Below are positions 49,755 to 60,850 of a stretch of 64,000 bases of DNA, one piece after another. The notes beneath the pieces were generated by a model. That model did not search any database and was not told the origin of the DNA. It was given only the letters and a program-made list of their open reading frames with translations. The stretch spans positions 116,675 to 180,674 of the forward strand of contig WPIO01000255.1 of assembly GCA_009760855.2 (NCBI GenBank), written 5' to 3'. Each line of letters opens with the position of its first letter. The stretch's first letter is position 1. The translations under genes were made by a program, and so were the position numbers. The DNA comes from Cristatella mucedo. Its lineage: Eukaryota; Bryozoa; Phylactolaemata; Cristatellidae.

Positions 49755-50060
49755 AAAGTGTGGTTACTTGATTGCTGCCATGGTTCGTCTTACTGTTGGC
49801 ATACCTTGATATTTTAGTGAGGCACCGACAAGTCGGTAGCCGAGAGTCATGGACGCTGTGTGTGACGCAGAAATTGGGAAACCTAAGCAGCCTACTATTA
49901 ACTTCAAGGTTCTCTTACTCAATTTTATTATCTTCCTTCTCTTGCACCAGCCAACCTATAAGAACGACTCCGTCACCAGGCAAGACGTTTTAGCGCCCAC
50001 TTAGCTATACCTCATGGGGAACACCACGTCGAAGACCAAGGCAGACATACTGTACATAAA
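49755..50060 (+). mobile_element. LINE-A fragment (RT C-terminus)
   Basis: AACTTCAAGGTTCTCTTACT, then CACCAGCCAACCTATAAG and GTCACCAGGCAAGAC match the LINE-A IDFKVLSLTF / APAYLSD / HQAK region at 56.40-56.49 kb. The TTGATTGCTGCC...TTGGCATACC stretch upstream matches the CNSLLAGLP region, so the two blocks are in LINE-A order. It is decayed, with frameshifts. Confidence 0.6.
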
Positions 50061-51199
50061 AGTGGATATTACTACCTGCAGACTTTGCATTTGTGAGAAA
50101 AGTACCAATTAACTTTATTAACACCAACGTCAATAATAAAGCTAACTGGCATACTCAAAGCCTGTGATAACCAGATAACATTTGTGGTATTCCGCTAGTA
50201 ATGCTAACGTGCATGATATCGGTACCTACTTGCTTGCCTGCTTCCTGCCTGGGCACAAAACGCTGAAAGTTAGCGAGAAAACCTGGTGAAGGATGCGTTT
50301 CTGTCGCAGATGCCATGCCACCATCACTTTTCACTTAACTGGACTTGCTCGTTGTCAAGCAGCACATCCAAGGTTTACCACCTACTTACGTGTCTGTTTA
50401 CTTAGTCCCTTACAGTATTTGTACTTGATTTTTGTGTCCTTCGCGTTAGCTTACGTGATTACTTCATTCTACTTTGTGTCATCATATCAGTCATTTTTTT
50501 AGATTCGATTAGTTGCATTATGTGTTTAACTGACCTAATAACTTTGAAGACACTGGCTTCAATTATGGAGCTCAAGGAATAGGAATGAGCTTGGAGCTGC
50601 ATTTACAAGATCGCTCGGAACACACAGTATAGAGTGCTAAAAAAAATGCTAGATAATTATTTTTTGCAACCGTCTCTCTATCCGTTTACTCTTCGGTTTG
50701 CATGGTCTTTCATTTCACAACTTCGCAAGATATGACTAACTGAACGCCACATTTGCCTTTCCCTGTGGAAATAATTAGTGGGAAGATACACAGTTCACTT
50801 ATATCGTTACACCAAGTGTTGTTCGCTTCATATTGCAATGCCAGTAACATGGTTATGAAAGGCAAAATAAAGCTGATAAATCCTTATAAATCTGGCTGTT
50901 GATCAATTTTTCAGAATGATTGTGCGCTGGTGACCGCTACTACCATATTCTTTGCTAAATATTAGTCTGCAAGTTAATACTTTTAGGGACACCGGAAATT
51001 AGGCTACAAACTGTCAAGATATGGTTCCATAAACACATTTCCGATATGCATCGCTGCCGTTTGTGCCCAGACTTTTCAATTGTATAGAACCAACTTGGAA
51101 TCGTTTTGCCAGATGTTGGCCTACTAGCGACATTCATTCCCGGCAGACTACCGGTTAAAGTAAGGGTCATCAAAAAAGAGTTCAAATAACGCTTTAAAC
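50061..51199. other. Unassigned; left part of old repeat D at the 3' end
   Basis: From about 51080 the sequence matches 61.5-61.6 kb (GGCAGACTACCGGTTAAAGTAAGG against GGTAGACTACCAGCACAAGTAAGG), interrupted by the hAT insertion at 51200. The remainder has no recognised feature. Confidence 0.5.
51192..51199. repeat. 8-bp target-site duplication, left
   Basis: CTTTAAAC directly precedes the hAT left end and is repeated exactly at 53906-53913. Eight bases is the length expected for hAT transposons. Confidence 0.93.
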
Positions 51200-51594
51200 C
51201 AGGGGTGCCAAACACGTGGCCCGCGGGCCACAACCTGGCCCGCCGAGGTCTTCTATGTGGTCCCCAACCTTATCCCAAAAAATATTTGTCAGTGCATGTT
51301 TTTCGTTAACTTTAATCATTACAAGCGGCGATATAAGGCGCTGTGATGTACTTCACGCGCTCGTGAAGTGAGGAGGTGTCCAAATGGCTATTTTTGCGTG
51401 AAGGTAAAAAATCGATTTATTTTGCTAGCCTTCATGTGAACATTTTAACGCGACGGGGTAATAAATTTGTGCTACAGCGGCGCCATTACGATTACATTAA
51501 TGACGCTTCCGCAAGCGGAATTAACCGTTTCACACTGTGGATAGAAAAAAAGAGCCGTTTCTTACCTGCTGCTGCACGAAATGGAATCAGTCAG

Positions 51595-51704
51595 GTAGGT
51601 TTTTAAAAAACGCGTTTTGCTCAACTTACTTACTAATACTAAGATATTGCTGTGATAAAATATAAATGAATCAATTCGTAACTGATCTGTTTTTTATTTC
51701 ACAG
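51595..51704 (+). other. Predicted 5'-UTR intron of hAT transposase
   Basis: Donor TCAG/GTAGGT and acceptor TTTTTTATTTCACAG/A define a 110-bp AT-rich intron ending 6 bp before the likely start codon at 51711 (AAAAATGGCGG). An upstream non-coding exon then lies between the left end and 51594. Confidence 0.55.
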
Positions 51705-51710
51705 AGAAAA

Positions 51711-53652
51711 ATGGCGGCGAATGTGAATACTAGCAAAAAACGAAAAATTGACGCAGAAGGAAGACTTTTCAAAGCATCTTGCGACTGTAGACTATTTTGT
51801 AATGGAACGGTTCGGTAGGATAATGTGCCTAATATGCCAAGAAACAATTGCCGTTGCAAAGGAGTACAGTGTTAAGCGACATTTTTCAACAAAGCATGGC
51901 GACAGGTACAACAGCCTGACTGGTACACTTCGAATTGATCGCGTGAACTCGTTGAAACAGAGCGTCATCGGACAGCAGTCATTGTTTACACCAGTCAGCC
52001 ACAAGTCTGAGGCTTCAACCAAAGTAAGTCTTTAATAGCTGAAGATATAGCTAAGCGGGGAAAGCATTTTCCGATGGTGAATTTGTTAAGGAATGCCTCA
52101 GGCTGTTTACTGGTGTGGTCTGTCCAGAAAAGAAGTCAGAAGTAGAGAAAGTCAGTCTTTCTCATCAAAAGGTTGCGAGAAGAGATGACGAGCTCGCATC
52201 CAACATAGAAGAAAGTCTCACTAAAAGACTTGCTGAATGCGAATTTTATTCTCTTGAGCTCGACGAAAGCACGGACAGTAGCGATATGGCTCAACTGTCG
52301 GTGTTTGTACGCGGAGTAACAGGACAGTTTGTCATTATCGAAGAGCTGTTGGATATATGTTCAATGAAAGGCACTACAACGGGGAGGGATATTTTGGATC
52401 AGGTCAAGAGGGTCCTCACAAAATTTAATCTTCCTGAAACTAAATTGATTGGTTTAACTACAGACGGAGCCCCTTCAATGAATGACAGGTAGACACAATG
52501 GATTTGTATCTTTAATGGTAAAATTAGTACCTCACAAATTCGTCAGTCATCACTGCATCATCCACCAAGAACAGCTATGTGCAAAGGTCTTGAGCATGCA
52601 ACTTGTAATGGACAATGTAGTTTCAACAGTCAATGTGATAAGGTCTCGTGAGCTAAACCACAGACAATTTGCGGCTTTCCTTGAAGAGTTGGGATCAGAT
52701 CATTGTGGTGTTATTTACTTATGCCAAGTCCGTTGGCTAAGTAGGGCAAACACGTCAGCCAGGTTTCCGTCACTTCGGGACGAAATAAAAACATTTACGA
52801 CAGAAAAGGGAAAATATGTTGGCTTACTCGATGACCAGCACTGGTTGAATGACATGGCTTTTTTGGTGTACATGACCAAACATCTTGCAGATCGTAATGT
52901 CAAACTCCAAGGTAAGGATCAACTGTACCATAAAATGTATAAGTGTGTTGTTGCGTTTGTGCAAAAGCTGAAACTTTTGCGGAAACATTTAGATCAGAAG
53001 AAACTGTTACACTTCACAACACTAGCAACAAGATCGCCTGAAACGCTGGCTCGTATGAAGTACTCCACTCTTGTTAGCAAACTTGTTGATGAATTCGAAG
53101 AGAGGTTTCAGGATTTCCAACAACATATGGATGACATGAACATAATTAGTAATCCATTTAATATCGATCCCTCTGATGCACCTGATGAATTTCAACTCGA
53201 ACTAATCGACATTCATATTGACAGCAATTTAAAAACTGCTTACGATCAGCATGACCTTGTTACCTTTTACGAGCAGTATGTTTTATCAGAGTCTTTTCCT
53301 AACCTAGCGAAACATGCTCGCAGGTATATTGCACTTTTTGGCAGCACATATTGCTGTGAACAGCTTTTTCAGACTAAACAATTTGAAAAGAAAGACTCGA
53401 TCCGTTTTCACAGATGAACATTTATCAGGAATCCTTAGAATTCCAAATCCACTGTTGCAGCAGATGTCGACTTATTATACAAACAGAAGCAATGCCAAAT
53501 ATCTCAATGATGCCTGGAGTGCAGAAGACATTGAATACCAATGGCATTTAATTGATCCGAAGGCATTAATATTATGTGAGTCCTTGTCATGTAATTTTGT
53601 AAGTTTAATGAGTTTCTGTCTTCATGTTATTAAAATAAAAATCCAAAAGTAA
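51711..53652 (+). pseudogene. hAT transposase, GTF2IRD2/ZBED5-like (frameshifted)
   Basis: Start chosen at ATG 51711 (MAANVNTSKKRKIDAEGRLF), a lysine-rich N-terminus typical of the group; the frame shifts by about 51750. Next is a BED-type zinc finger (CLICQETIAVAKEYSVKRHF, then STKH; two Cys and two His) in 51748-52035. A frameshift near 52050 leads to the catalytic core with LELDESTD and TTDGAPSMND (52115-52492). Another shift leads to the longest part (52482-53417, 311 codons) with CIIHQEQLCAK and VRWLSR. A last shift near 53.38 kb precedes the C-terminal hAT dimerisation segment (FGSTYCCEQLF, then TDEHLSGILRI). The protein would cut at the terminal repeats and paste the element. About four frameshifts and no long runs of stops mean moderate age. 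Confidence 0.9.
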
Positions 53653-53905
53653 AAGATTGGCCATAATATCTATCAAATTATTTTCCAAGACACGTGATTT
53701 AATTTTTATTATTTATTATTTTTAATTATATTTATGCTAAAAATACTATTGTATTGTGGTTTATTTATTAAGTATAATAATAATAGTCATACTAAATTAC
53801 GATCTTATTTTCTGATGCGGTCAGCTACGCAAATTTACATGCGGCCCCTGGACCTTTTACATTTTTGAAATGTGGCCTCCAGCGAAAAAAGGTTGGACAC
53901 CCCTG

Positions 53906-53913
53906 CTTTAAAC
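53906..53913. repeat. 8-bp target-site duplication, right
   Basis: CTTTAAAC, identical to 51192-51199. Confidence 0.93.
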
Positions 53914-54345
53914 CAATAGATTTAAAGGTGAGCAGGTATCGGCTACAATGGTAGAGTGATGACGTATCGCCTGCGGTTGAGTAATACTTATCTCTCCTAC
54001 CAACGGACATTCTCTCGCATCACATAAGGATACCACATATTATAGTGGCCCAACTCGCGGCACCATAAAAACTCACAGTGGTTCACTCACTGAGTATTAT
54101 AGTGGCTTTAAATTGACACCTTCAAAGCGTTACACGTTTCACTGACGGTTCCTTGGATGAAGAGATGTAAGTGCTTTGTTAGGCAGCAGTTACTTGTGTT
54201 TGGATATCGGTCATATATGTTCCTTAGCATCCAATCTTAATATTTGTGGAAATACGTTAGTTGTAGCACCCTTAGAGAACTAAATCTTGTTCTAGTACTT
54301 TACAGTTACTGCATACGACGTGTGATCATATCGTTGGTTGCAGCA
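53914..54345. repeat. Old dispersed repeat D, right part
   Basis: Continues the repeat broken by the hAT element. Segments such as AGTGCTTTGTTAGGCAGCAGTTAC and GAGTATTATAGTGGCTTTAAATTGACAC match 61.78-61.93 kb. Confidence 0.5.
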
Positions 54346-54359
54346 TTCTGAATGACAAC

Positions 54360-55735
54360 AAGCATAACTCAGTCATGTAATGTAATGTATCACCGTCTGT
54401 AACTCCACAAAGTCATAAAGACCATGTGGGTGTTACGCAGGAGATTTTTGTATAGCACACTCACAGCCTAAGCGGCTTTCAGAAATCATTCGGTAGCCAA
54501 CAGACTTCACCTCACGCAACAAAGAGAAAGTGGGAAGCATAGCAGAGTCAGGAGAGCAGTTGAGGTAGTGAGTAGCATAGAAGTAGCAGCTCAGGACCGC
54601 TGAAAAAGATGTGCCATAGTCGGCAGTAATAGAGTAGTTGTCGTTGCATAAGAATTGTGGAGGCGAGTTCCACAGTCTAGGACCTGCAGAGCTCAAGCTT
54701 CTGTCGCCAACTGTCTTCATGCGGAGGAATGGGACAGCTAATTTATTGTCTACACAGGACCTCAGGGCACGAGCAGGCTGAAACTGGTGCAGCAGTTCAG
54801 CTAGGTACGAAGGAGCCAAGCCGTGGCGGGCCTTGTGGGTCAGCGTCAGAACTTGTTTCTGTATCCTTTGCTCAACCAGCAACCATCCTAGCTCTTTTAG
54901 CAAAGGTGACACGTGCTCAAACCGCTGGGACTTGAAGACCAGCCTTGCAGCCATATTCATAGTCCGTTGTAGTGGCATAATAGCTTTCTTTGGCAGCCCA
55001 GCCAAAAGGGAATTACAATAATCAAGCCGAGACAGAACTAAAGAGCTAGTTAAATTATTTACAAGCTACAGTGGGAGACAGGTTCTAATCTTGGATAGGG
55101 ATCGGATGTGATGGGTAGCTGTAGAGGCAGTCTTCTGAATGAAGCTTTTGAAATTAAGGCAGCATTCGAACACGACACCTAAATTACGAGCACGTGGTTA
55201 AGGTCGCACAATAGCATCACCTATTAGAACAGCTAAGCCTTTTAATCCAGCCACACGCTTAGGGTGTTCTATGAGCAGCAGTTTGGTTTTATTGTCATTT
55301 AATTTTAGGAAGTTTTCCGACATCCAGGATCGAATATCGGCAAGGCAAGCATTCAGTTTCGCAGTTGCTGGAGCAGATTCCGACGGTTTAAATGACAAAT
55401 ACAACTGAGTATCGTCAGCATAGAAGTGATATCTTATTCCATGGGCCTCAATCACTTTTCCCAGAGGTTGTGTATAAATGGACAACAGCAAGGGACCGAG
55501 TACAGACCATCGAGGGACTCCACAGGTGACCCTTCTCGTGTCTAAGACCTGACCCCCACACGACACGGATTGAACACGATCAGACAAGTACGATTTATAT
55601 CATGCCAGTGCTTCGTCGGCCAGACCAATCGTTGTTCTCAATCGTTCGAACAAAACTTCGTGATCAATGGTGTCGTAGGCAGTAGACAGATCTAGCAGAT
55701 TTAACATGCACAGAATCAGGATGCCAATACGGTAA
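54360..55735 (-). pseudogene. LINE-B reverse transcriptase (5'-truncated)
   Basis: Non-LTR reverse transcriptase on the minus strand. 55.6-55.73 kb holds the first palm motif region (NLLDLSTAYDTIDHEVLFER) and a stop before YKSYLSDR. The frame 55198-55587 has SVLGPLLL and the intact catalytic YADDTQLYLSF box, then SWMSENFLKLNDNKTKLL. A gap with a stop leads to the thumb/C-terminus in 54433-55005 (LVFKSQRFEHVSPLLKELGW, VEQRIQKQVL, LAPSYLAELL, GDRSLSSAGPRLWNSPP). The 3' end carries a TGTAATGTAATG repeat tail at ~54375. It belongs to the CR1/jockey group by motif pattern. Few lesions, so it is younger than most LINE-A copies, but it lacks the endonuclease and 5' end. Confidence 0.9.
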
Positions 55736-56326
55736 GTAGCAGAGAATACACTGCCAGCACGAGCAAGCACTCCAAAGATAAATCAAGAAGTCTCACTAAA
55801 TACTGTGACCAATGGATCCATGGTTATTTATTTTTTAAACGTAGTAGTAAGGGAATTTCGTCACGTTATTCAGTAGTGATTTCTATTCTTTGGGAGCGTA
55901 CTAACTTAAGGCACGATCTCCAAAGGATATGAGGTTCCTAAGAAGTGCAGGTGAAGGTTTAGATTCAGAAAAGCGGATAGTACGATTTCTACCCTTGTAG
56001 CTGAGTAGATCTGATGGCTAGGCTGCAGCCGAAGAATGAAGGGACGTAAAATTCAGGGGAAAAGCCTCGAAGTCATCGATACACTGAATGGCTGTGAGCT
56101 TTTCTCTGGTCGGCTTGTAGTTTAGTGAAGTCGCAACACCAACGCTAACGACAGAAAGCCAAACTGCAAGAGTTATTGCAATAACTGTGAACTTGTGATT
56201 GCACAGGCCGTTAGTCCAGCTAGCAGTGACGTACAGAAGTCACGGCGAGGTGTCACAAACACATGGGCCAATTTACCTGCAGTGCACCTGTCCCAGCAAG
56301 CCCACATTTTCAGCAATGTAATGTAG
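55736..56326 (-). mobile_element. LINE-A, antisense copy, outer part 1
   Basis: Minus-strand 3' UTR at 55.74-55.86 kb, then the GDRAF, HWLPV-equivalent and CNSLLAGLP regions in antisense (frame 56173-56376 reads RRDFCTSLLAGLTACAITSS). It stops at about 56326 where a + strand LINE-A begins and appears to resume at 56936. Confidence 0.7.
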
Positions 56327-56935
56327 CTTGCTGCAGTTGCAGTTGCCACATTACTCCACTTCTCACCAACCTGCACTGGCTACCAGTCAAGCGACGGATT
56401 GACTTCAAGGTTTTGTCGCTCACTTTTAGATCCCTTCATTCTATGGCTCCAGCCTATCTGTCAGATATTCTACCCCATCAGGCCAAGCATCGTACCACCC
56501 GCTTTTCGGAATCCAACTGTCTAGAAATACCTCATACAAACCTTAAATCCTTTGGAGACCGTGCATTTAGTTCATATGCTCCCAAAGCCTGGAACTCCCT
56601 CCTGACCTGCGTCAGAACATCCCCTGACCTGACCACATTTAAAAGGAACCTAAAAACACACCTATTTAGGACAGCATTTAGTGGGTCCCTGTGATTCGTC
56701 CTTGATGTGCTTATGCGTGCTAACACTGTGCATGCTGCCACTAACCACATTTGCATACTGACCCTGTGCATGTCACCCCTAACCATATTATTCAGTTCGT
56801 TTGTTTTTCAAGCATGATTTTACTTACCATTCCATTGCATTTCACTTTACAGCAAATGTAAAGCACCTAGAGAGAGATTAAGTTCTCTGAGGGCCCTTTA
56901 TCAAGTGAATTATTATTATTATTATTATTAGCTGC
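56325..56935 (+). mobile_element. LINE-A, best-preserved 3' half
   Basis: The reference copy for LINE-A in this window. Open frame 56263-56694 (143 codons; the first ~20 belong to the host copy) encodes the RT C-terminal region without a stop: HWLPVKRRIDFKVLSLTFRS, APAYLSDILPHQAKHRTTRF, KSFGDRAFSSYAPKAWNSLL and LKTHLFRTAFSG. A ~240-bp 3' UTR follows, with CAAATGTAAAGCACCTAGAG, AGATTAAGTTCTCTGAGGGC and an (ATT)n tail at 56913-56930. 5' truncated, no palm domain. Probably the youngest LINE-A copy together with the 33.2-kb tail. Confidence 0.92.
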
Positions 56936-57240
56936 ATGTAGGCAGACTAGACTTTCGATTAGATGTTGTCGTCGAATAAAAGGTGAGTTTGGAACAGGTC
57001 ATTGAGATTTGGTGCAAATTCATCGGGAGCTACTCAGGCAAAGCCGAATTTAAACATTAAGTTTCTCGTTCCATCATCTTCGATATTAACACTAGAAGGA
57101 AGACTGGACGAAAGTTGTTAAAGTTCAAGCGGTCTGTTTTTACTCTCTTTAGTAGTGGCCTGACTTTAGCCTTTTGAAAAGGGGCGGAACATGACCCGAG
57201 GCTGATGGTATCCAGACGTTAATGTATAGACTTCTTGACT
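56936..57240 (-). mobile_element. LINE-A, antisense copy, outer part 2
   Basis: Begins GCTGCATGTAGGCAGACT, matching the sequence that follows the CAATCCCAAATTTTAGCATT block in the 9.4-kb copy. Later, GTGGCCTGACTTTAGCC and GAGGCTGATGG match the RT N-terminal region of the 11.4-14.2 kb copy near 12.96-13.01 kb. The palm region between is missing, so an internal deletion is inferred. Confidence 0.55.
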
Positions 57241-57249
57241 AGCGATTCT

Positions 57250-60035
57250 TTTCGGTCCCAACAAAATACCTGGCTCATATGATAGAAACATATGCACGGA
57301 TACATATCCTATCTGCACGGACAAATAGACTTAGGAAGTTAAATGAAGATCATCTTATCCCAAGCAAAGCTGTGATGTTTCTAGCCATAGGAGATGGTGA
57401 GAAGCTCTCATGTATTCTTCAAGAGTCTATTCAACAAGCTTATTCAACAGCTGCAGTATTGCAATGTGTAAAGCATCAGCCACTAGCTATAATAGCTTAA
57501 AAAAAAGCAAACGGCACGACTGGTCGGCCAGCTCAAAAACTAAAGTACAACCTAATTTGAGATGACTTGCCTTACGATTATGCGAGAAAGCTATACTTTC
57601 TCGTTATATCTGATGCAAACATGTATTCCTACGACCCAACTACTGACTTGTGTCATACGTTTAGTGCGCTCACAGACCCTTTTTTTTGCACCTCACGATA
57701 AAGACCACACTACCAACAATCGTCACATGCTCAAAAAATATTGGCCCACAAGTGAATGCCATTATAACCTGTTATTAGAAAATTCCGCTCATGCGATCAA
57801 ATGCAAACCTCGTTCACTCAACAGTGTGTGCCCCGCTCCATATCCAAAATCATTTGTCAACTGCATAACAGTAACATCGACGCAGTCATAGCGAAAATAT
57901 GTTCTTCGCCATTGACGTTAAACTTCGATTCCTACTTGTAATCATTGGTAGAATGCTGGAACACAACAGTTGCTGACCTGCTTAGCCATTTGGCAGGACT
58001 GACTAACAGCAATCTGTACCTTCACGAAGAAGCCTATGGTTTCGACAGGCGTCAAAATAGCTTGGTGTAGCAAGCTTGACAAAGAATGTAAAGCATCCAG
58101 ATGGACTGTCAATCGACAGGAAAAAGAAGACTACGGTAACTTCCTTGTCATTAAAATACATGAGATCAAGAGATCTATTCCTAAGGTTTCAGCATTCGTG
58201 CGGGACATTTCACGTCCCTCATTTACATCAAAACAAACTCAATTACCTCAAATTCGTGCAACACGTCAATCTCGCAATGCAAGAAGGCTGCGAGTGACTT
58301 AGTTTGTTGTTTGTCTGTAAGTCTAACAGCGCTACTAGTTTTCAGGACCTTATTCCTACCGTCATCCTTGTATGATGCTTAGATCTGCTACTACACGCAG
58401 GAAGGACACGCAAGGACTTTTTTAAGCCTCAGATCGTATCTGTGCACCTTTGAAATCGACTGTTGTTAAGCCATTAATTAAGAAGGCAAAGCTATACCCA
58501 AGTGAACTTCAGCACCGTCTGCCCAGTGTTCCTTTTCCCGATTCTCTCAGAAACACTTGGATGACCTGTGGCAAACCCACTGAACTTTAAAAAAACGAGT
58601 GTGTTTGAGTCTAGGCTCAGAGCTAATCACTCCACTTAGTCAGAACTGCTTAGCTGCGCATAACTACCTTCCCATTGTTGCAAAATTATTTTAAAACTCT
58701 GCATTTCTGCTTCGTACTTCAGCTGCATTGGATTGTATTTATCACAAACCACTTTCAGCTGCATTGGATTGTATTTATCACAAACCACTTCTCGGGTGTC
58801 TACCGTCCTCGCCTGAGCATCACTGTCACTTACTTGCAATTTTTAGGTCCTATCTCAGTGGGAGACTTCAGAGTATTGATGCAAACGGGCAAAGGTCATT
58901 CGAGGATCTCCCTAACCTACACGGTACCTTAGGCAATTGTACTGGGTCAGGCCCTTTTCGAAGTTTATATTTTCTCTCCCACCTGTGATCTCTCCCACCT
59001 GTGATCGCTCAGAACAATCTAGGGTTTCAACTCAACGCAAGCGACACTCAGGTGTCCATTCACTTTCATCCCTCCCAGCAGTCTAGCACTTCAAATTACC
59101 TTATAAGTCTAGCACTTCAAATTCTATACACACCCGTGTTGGGCATGGGCATATTGATAAAATCGACACATGAATGGCTGAAAACCTACTTAAACTGAAT
59201 GCCGATTAAAACCAACTACTAACTAGTTAGGGCAATGAAATTTGTATTCTAAAGTTCTAAACCTAATGCCGAATATTGGAACCTCTATATTTCCTCCGGT
59301 TGACTATTCACATAATCTAGGCCGTTTCAAAGGAATCTTTCATTAGAAAACCATACCAGTTTCACAGTCAAGTGTAACTTATTTCGGCTACACAGAAAAA
59401 TTGCTAACAGCCGGTATTGCTTCGACAAGTTACTTAGAAACTGTTGCTTGCCTTTGTGACTTTCCGTCTTGACTGCTGTAACTCATTGCTTGCCAGTCTA
59501 CCTGCATGTGCAATTAGACAATAACAGTTGGTGCAAGCTGTGCCGCTAGGCTTGTCTACCGTGTGAGTAACAAATGTCACGCCACACCACATTTCACCGT
59601 CTTGAACCGGCTCACAAAGAAGGCGGGTAGGTTCTATCACTTCTTTTGAATACCATAAATCCAATGGCTCCAAGATATCTACCATAAATACTGAACCATC
59701 CGAATCTAAGTGTACAACCTGCTATTTTAAATTGAAGCGTTTAGCTGTATATCGTGAGAGCATACAATCTTTGGAGACCTGGAGTCATGTTACCTCGCTT
59801 CCGGAGATTGGAACTCACTACTGACCCTCGTCGCCATATCAGTGGTCAAAACGGCACTTGTACAGAAGCATAAAGACAAACATTTCTTCCAGGATTTAGT
59901 GGGTCTTCGTGATTCGTCCTTAGTGTGCACATGCCTGCTTACGCTGTGCCAGCTGCTTGTGGATGTTACTGCCAATAATTTGGTAATCATTTCTGCAAAA
60001 TATCTGCCAAGTGCTTGGGAAGAAAATCAATTCTA
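57250..60035 (+). pseudogene. LINE-A, long decayed sense copy (EN end + RT)
   Basis: Endonuclease C-terminal region at 57.93-58.12 kb (WNTTVADLLSHLAGLT, then EEAYGFDRRQNSLV). The RT begins at 58.45 kb (LKSTVVKPLIKKAKLYPSEL). The palm at 58.93-59.2 kb has the YADDTQ box altered to NASDTQ, so the catalytic first Asp is lost. CNSLL-equivalent at 59.47 kb; 3' part to about 60.03 kb. It has many frameshifts and three internal direct duplications (58720-58790, 58979-59005, 59083-59125). 57.25-57.9 kb has open frames (57279-57500, 57562-57891) that may be the endonuclease N-terminus, but I could not match them. No ATT tail is evident. Confidence 0.75.
58720..58790. repeat. Exact ~36-bp tandem duplication
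   Basis: CAGCTGCATTGGATTGTATT and the next 15 bases occur twice in tandem (58720-58755 and 58756-58790) inside the LINE-A RT. The exactness contrasts with the decay around it, so it is recent. Confidence 0.95.
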
Positions 60036-60689
60036 GTCGGCCTTGGATACGTGTTATTTATTAATCTGATTACACAGCCATTCAAATATATCTGGGATTG
60101 TAGCCAGCGATCGAGAATCTTTATTTTCTCTTAATTATGATCCTTTCAGCCATCTCTTTAAAGCTGAAGAAGCTGCGACGGTTCCCAAATGATCAACCAA
60201 CGCAGAGCTAACTTGCTTGCACCGAGCTACAAAGGTAGCCGTGGAACGAGTCCGTATCGTAAAGTGCTGAACCGCTGCTCTAATTACTACCCCACCACGC
60301 CCTCAAGTCCTCTGTTGACTTAAAATTTGCTGATTTATTCTACGCTCATAGACTGTCGGAAATTGAAGCTTGTTCTTTGTACGACCTAGTATTCCAAACT
60401 TATTTTTTCTTTAATTTCTTACTCAAAGGCGTCCGTCCATCCTCCGCCGACTTCGGGCAATCCTCTTGAGTCGTACGAAGATTCTTCGTCTATGCAAGGC
60501 ACTTCCCTGACCGCTAGGCACCGTCTAGGCACTTTCCTGACCACAGTCCTTATTCAGGTACGCTTCTCTGGCTCTGTTTCTGCTGAGACGACGATTTTGA
60601 ATCGCTCAAATTTACACTCACTTTTCCACGAGAACCGTGTTCGATCATTTCAGTAATTTCACTTTCACATTAAAGCCGTTCACTATTCA
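60036..60689. other. Unassigned sequence
   Basis: Nothing recognised; a short duplicated phrase (AGGCACTTCCCTGACC / AGGCACTTTCCTGACC) occurs at about 60.50 and 60.53 kb. Confidence 0.4.
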
Positions 60690-60850
60690 TGCCTAGGTAA
60701 GGTGGATGCTTTTCAAGACTTGGTCCTGAGACAGCTGGTTCAAAGCCTATAGTTGGGAAATCTTTTATTGCAACTGCAAGCTGTAGTGATAGCCATAAGG
60801 GCCCCTCTGTCGTAGACAGAAGAAGCTATTAAATCAGCGAGTATTTTTCC
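60690..60850 (+). mobile_element. tRNA-derived SINE, copy 3
   Basis: CCTAGGTAAGGTGGATGCTT, then GACTTGGTCCTGAGAC and GGTTCAAAGCC (B-box region). The body follows with AATCTTTTATTGCAACTGCA, AGCTGTAGTGATAGCCATAA and the end TTAAATCAGCGAG. Same order as copies 1 and 2. Confidence 0.7.

Larger units (their letters stand above)
51200..53905 (+). mobile_element. hAT transposon, 2,706 bp, complete ends
   Basis: The terminal inverted repeats CAGGGGTGCCAAAC (left) and CAGGGGTGTCCAAC (complement of the right end, 53892-53905) differ at few positions. They begin CAGGGG, as in many hAT elements of this group. Sub-terminal sequences at both ends carry GTGGCC and GCGGCC/GCGGGCC words. Exact 8-bp target duplications flank it. 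The interior holds one + strand transposase gene with a short 5' intron. End-to-end structure is intact while the gene is broken, so it could have been mobilised by a related source. Confidence 0.93.

Noticed and set aside
52115-53417. Domesticated host gene (ZBED5/GTF2IRD2-like) instead of a transposon
   Set aside because: Exact 8-bp target duplications, terminal inverted repeats and several frameshifts show a transposon copy.
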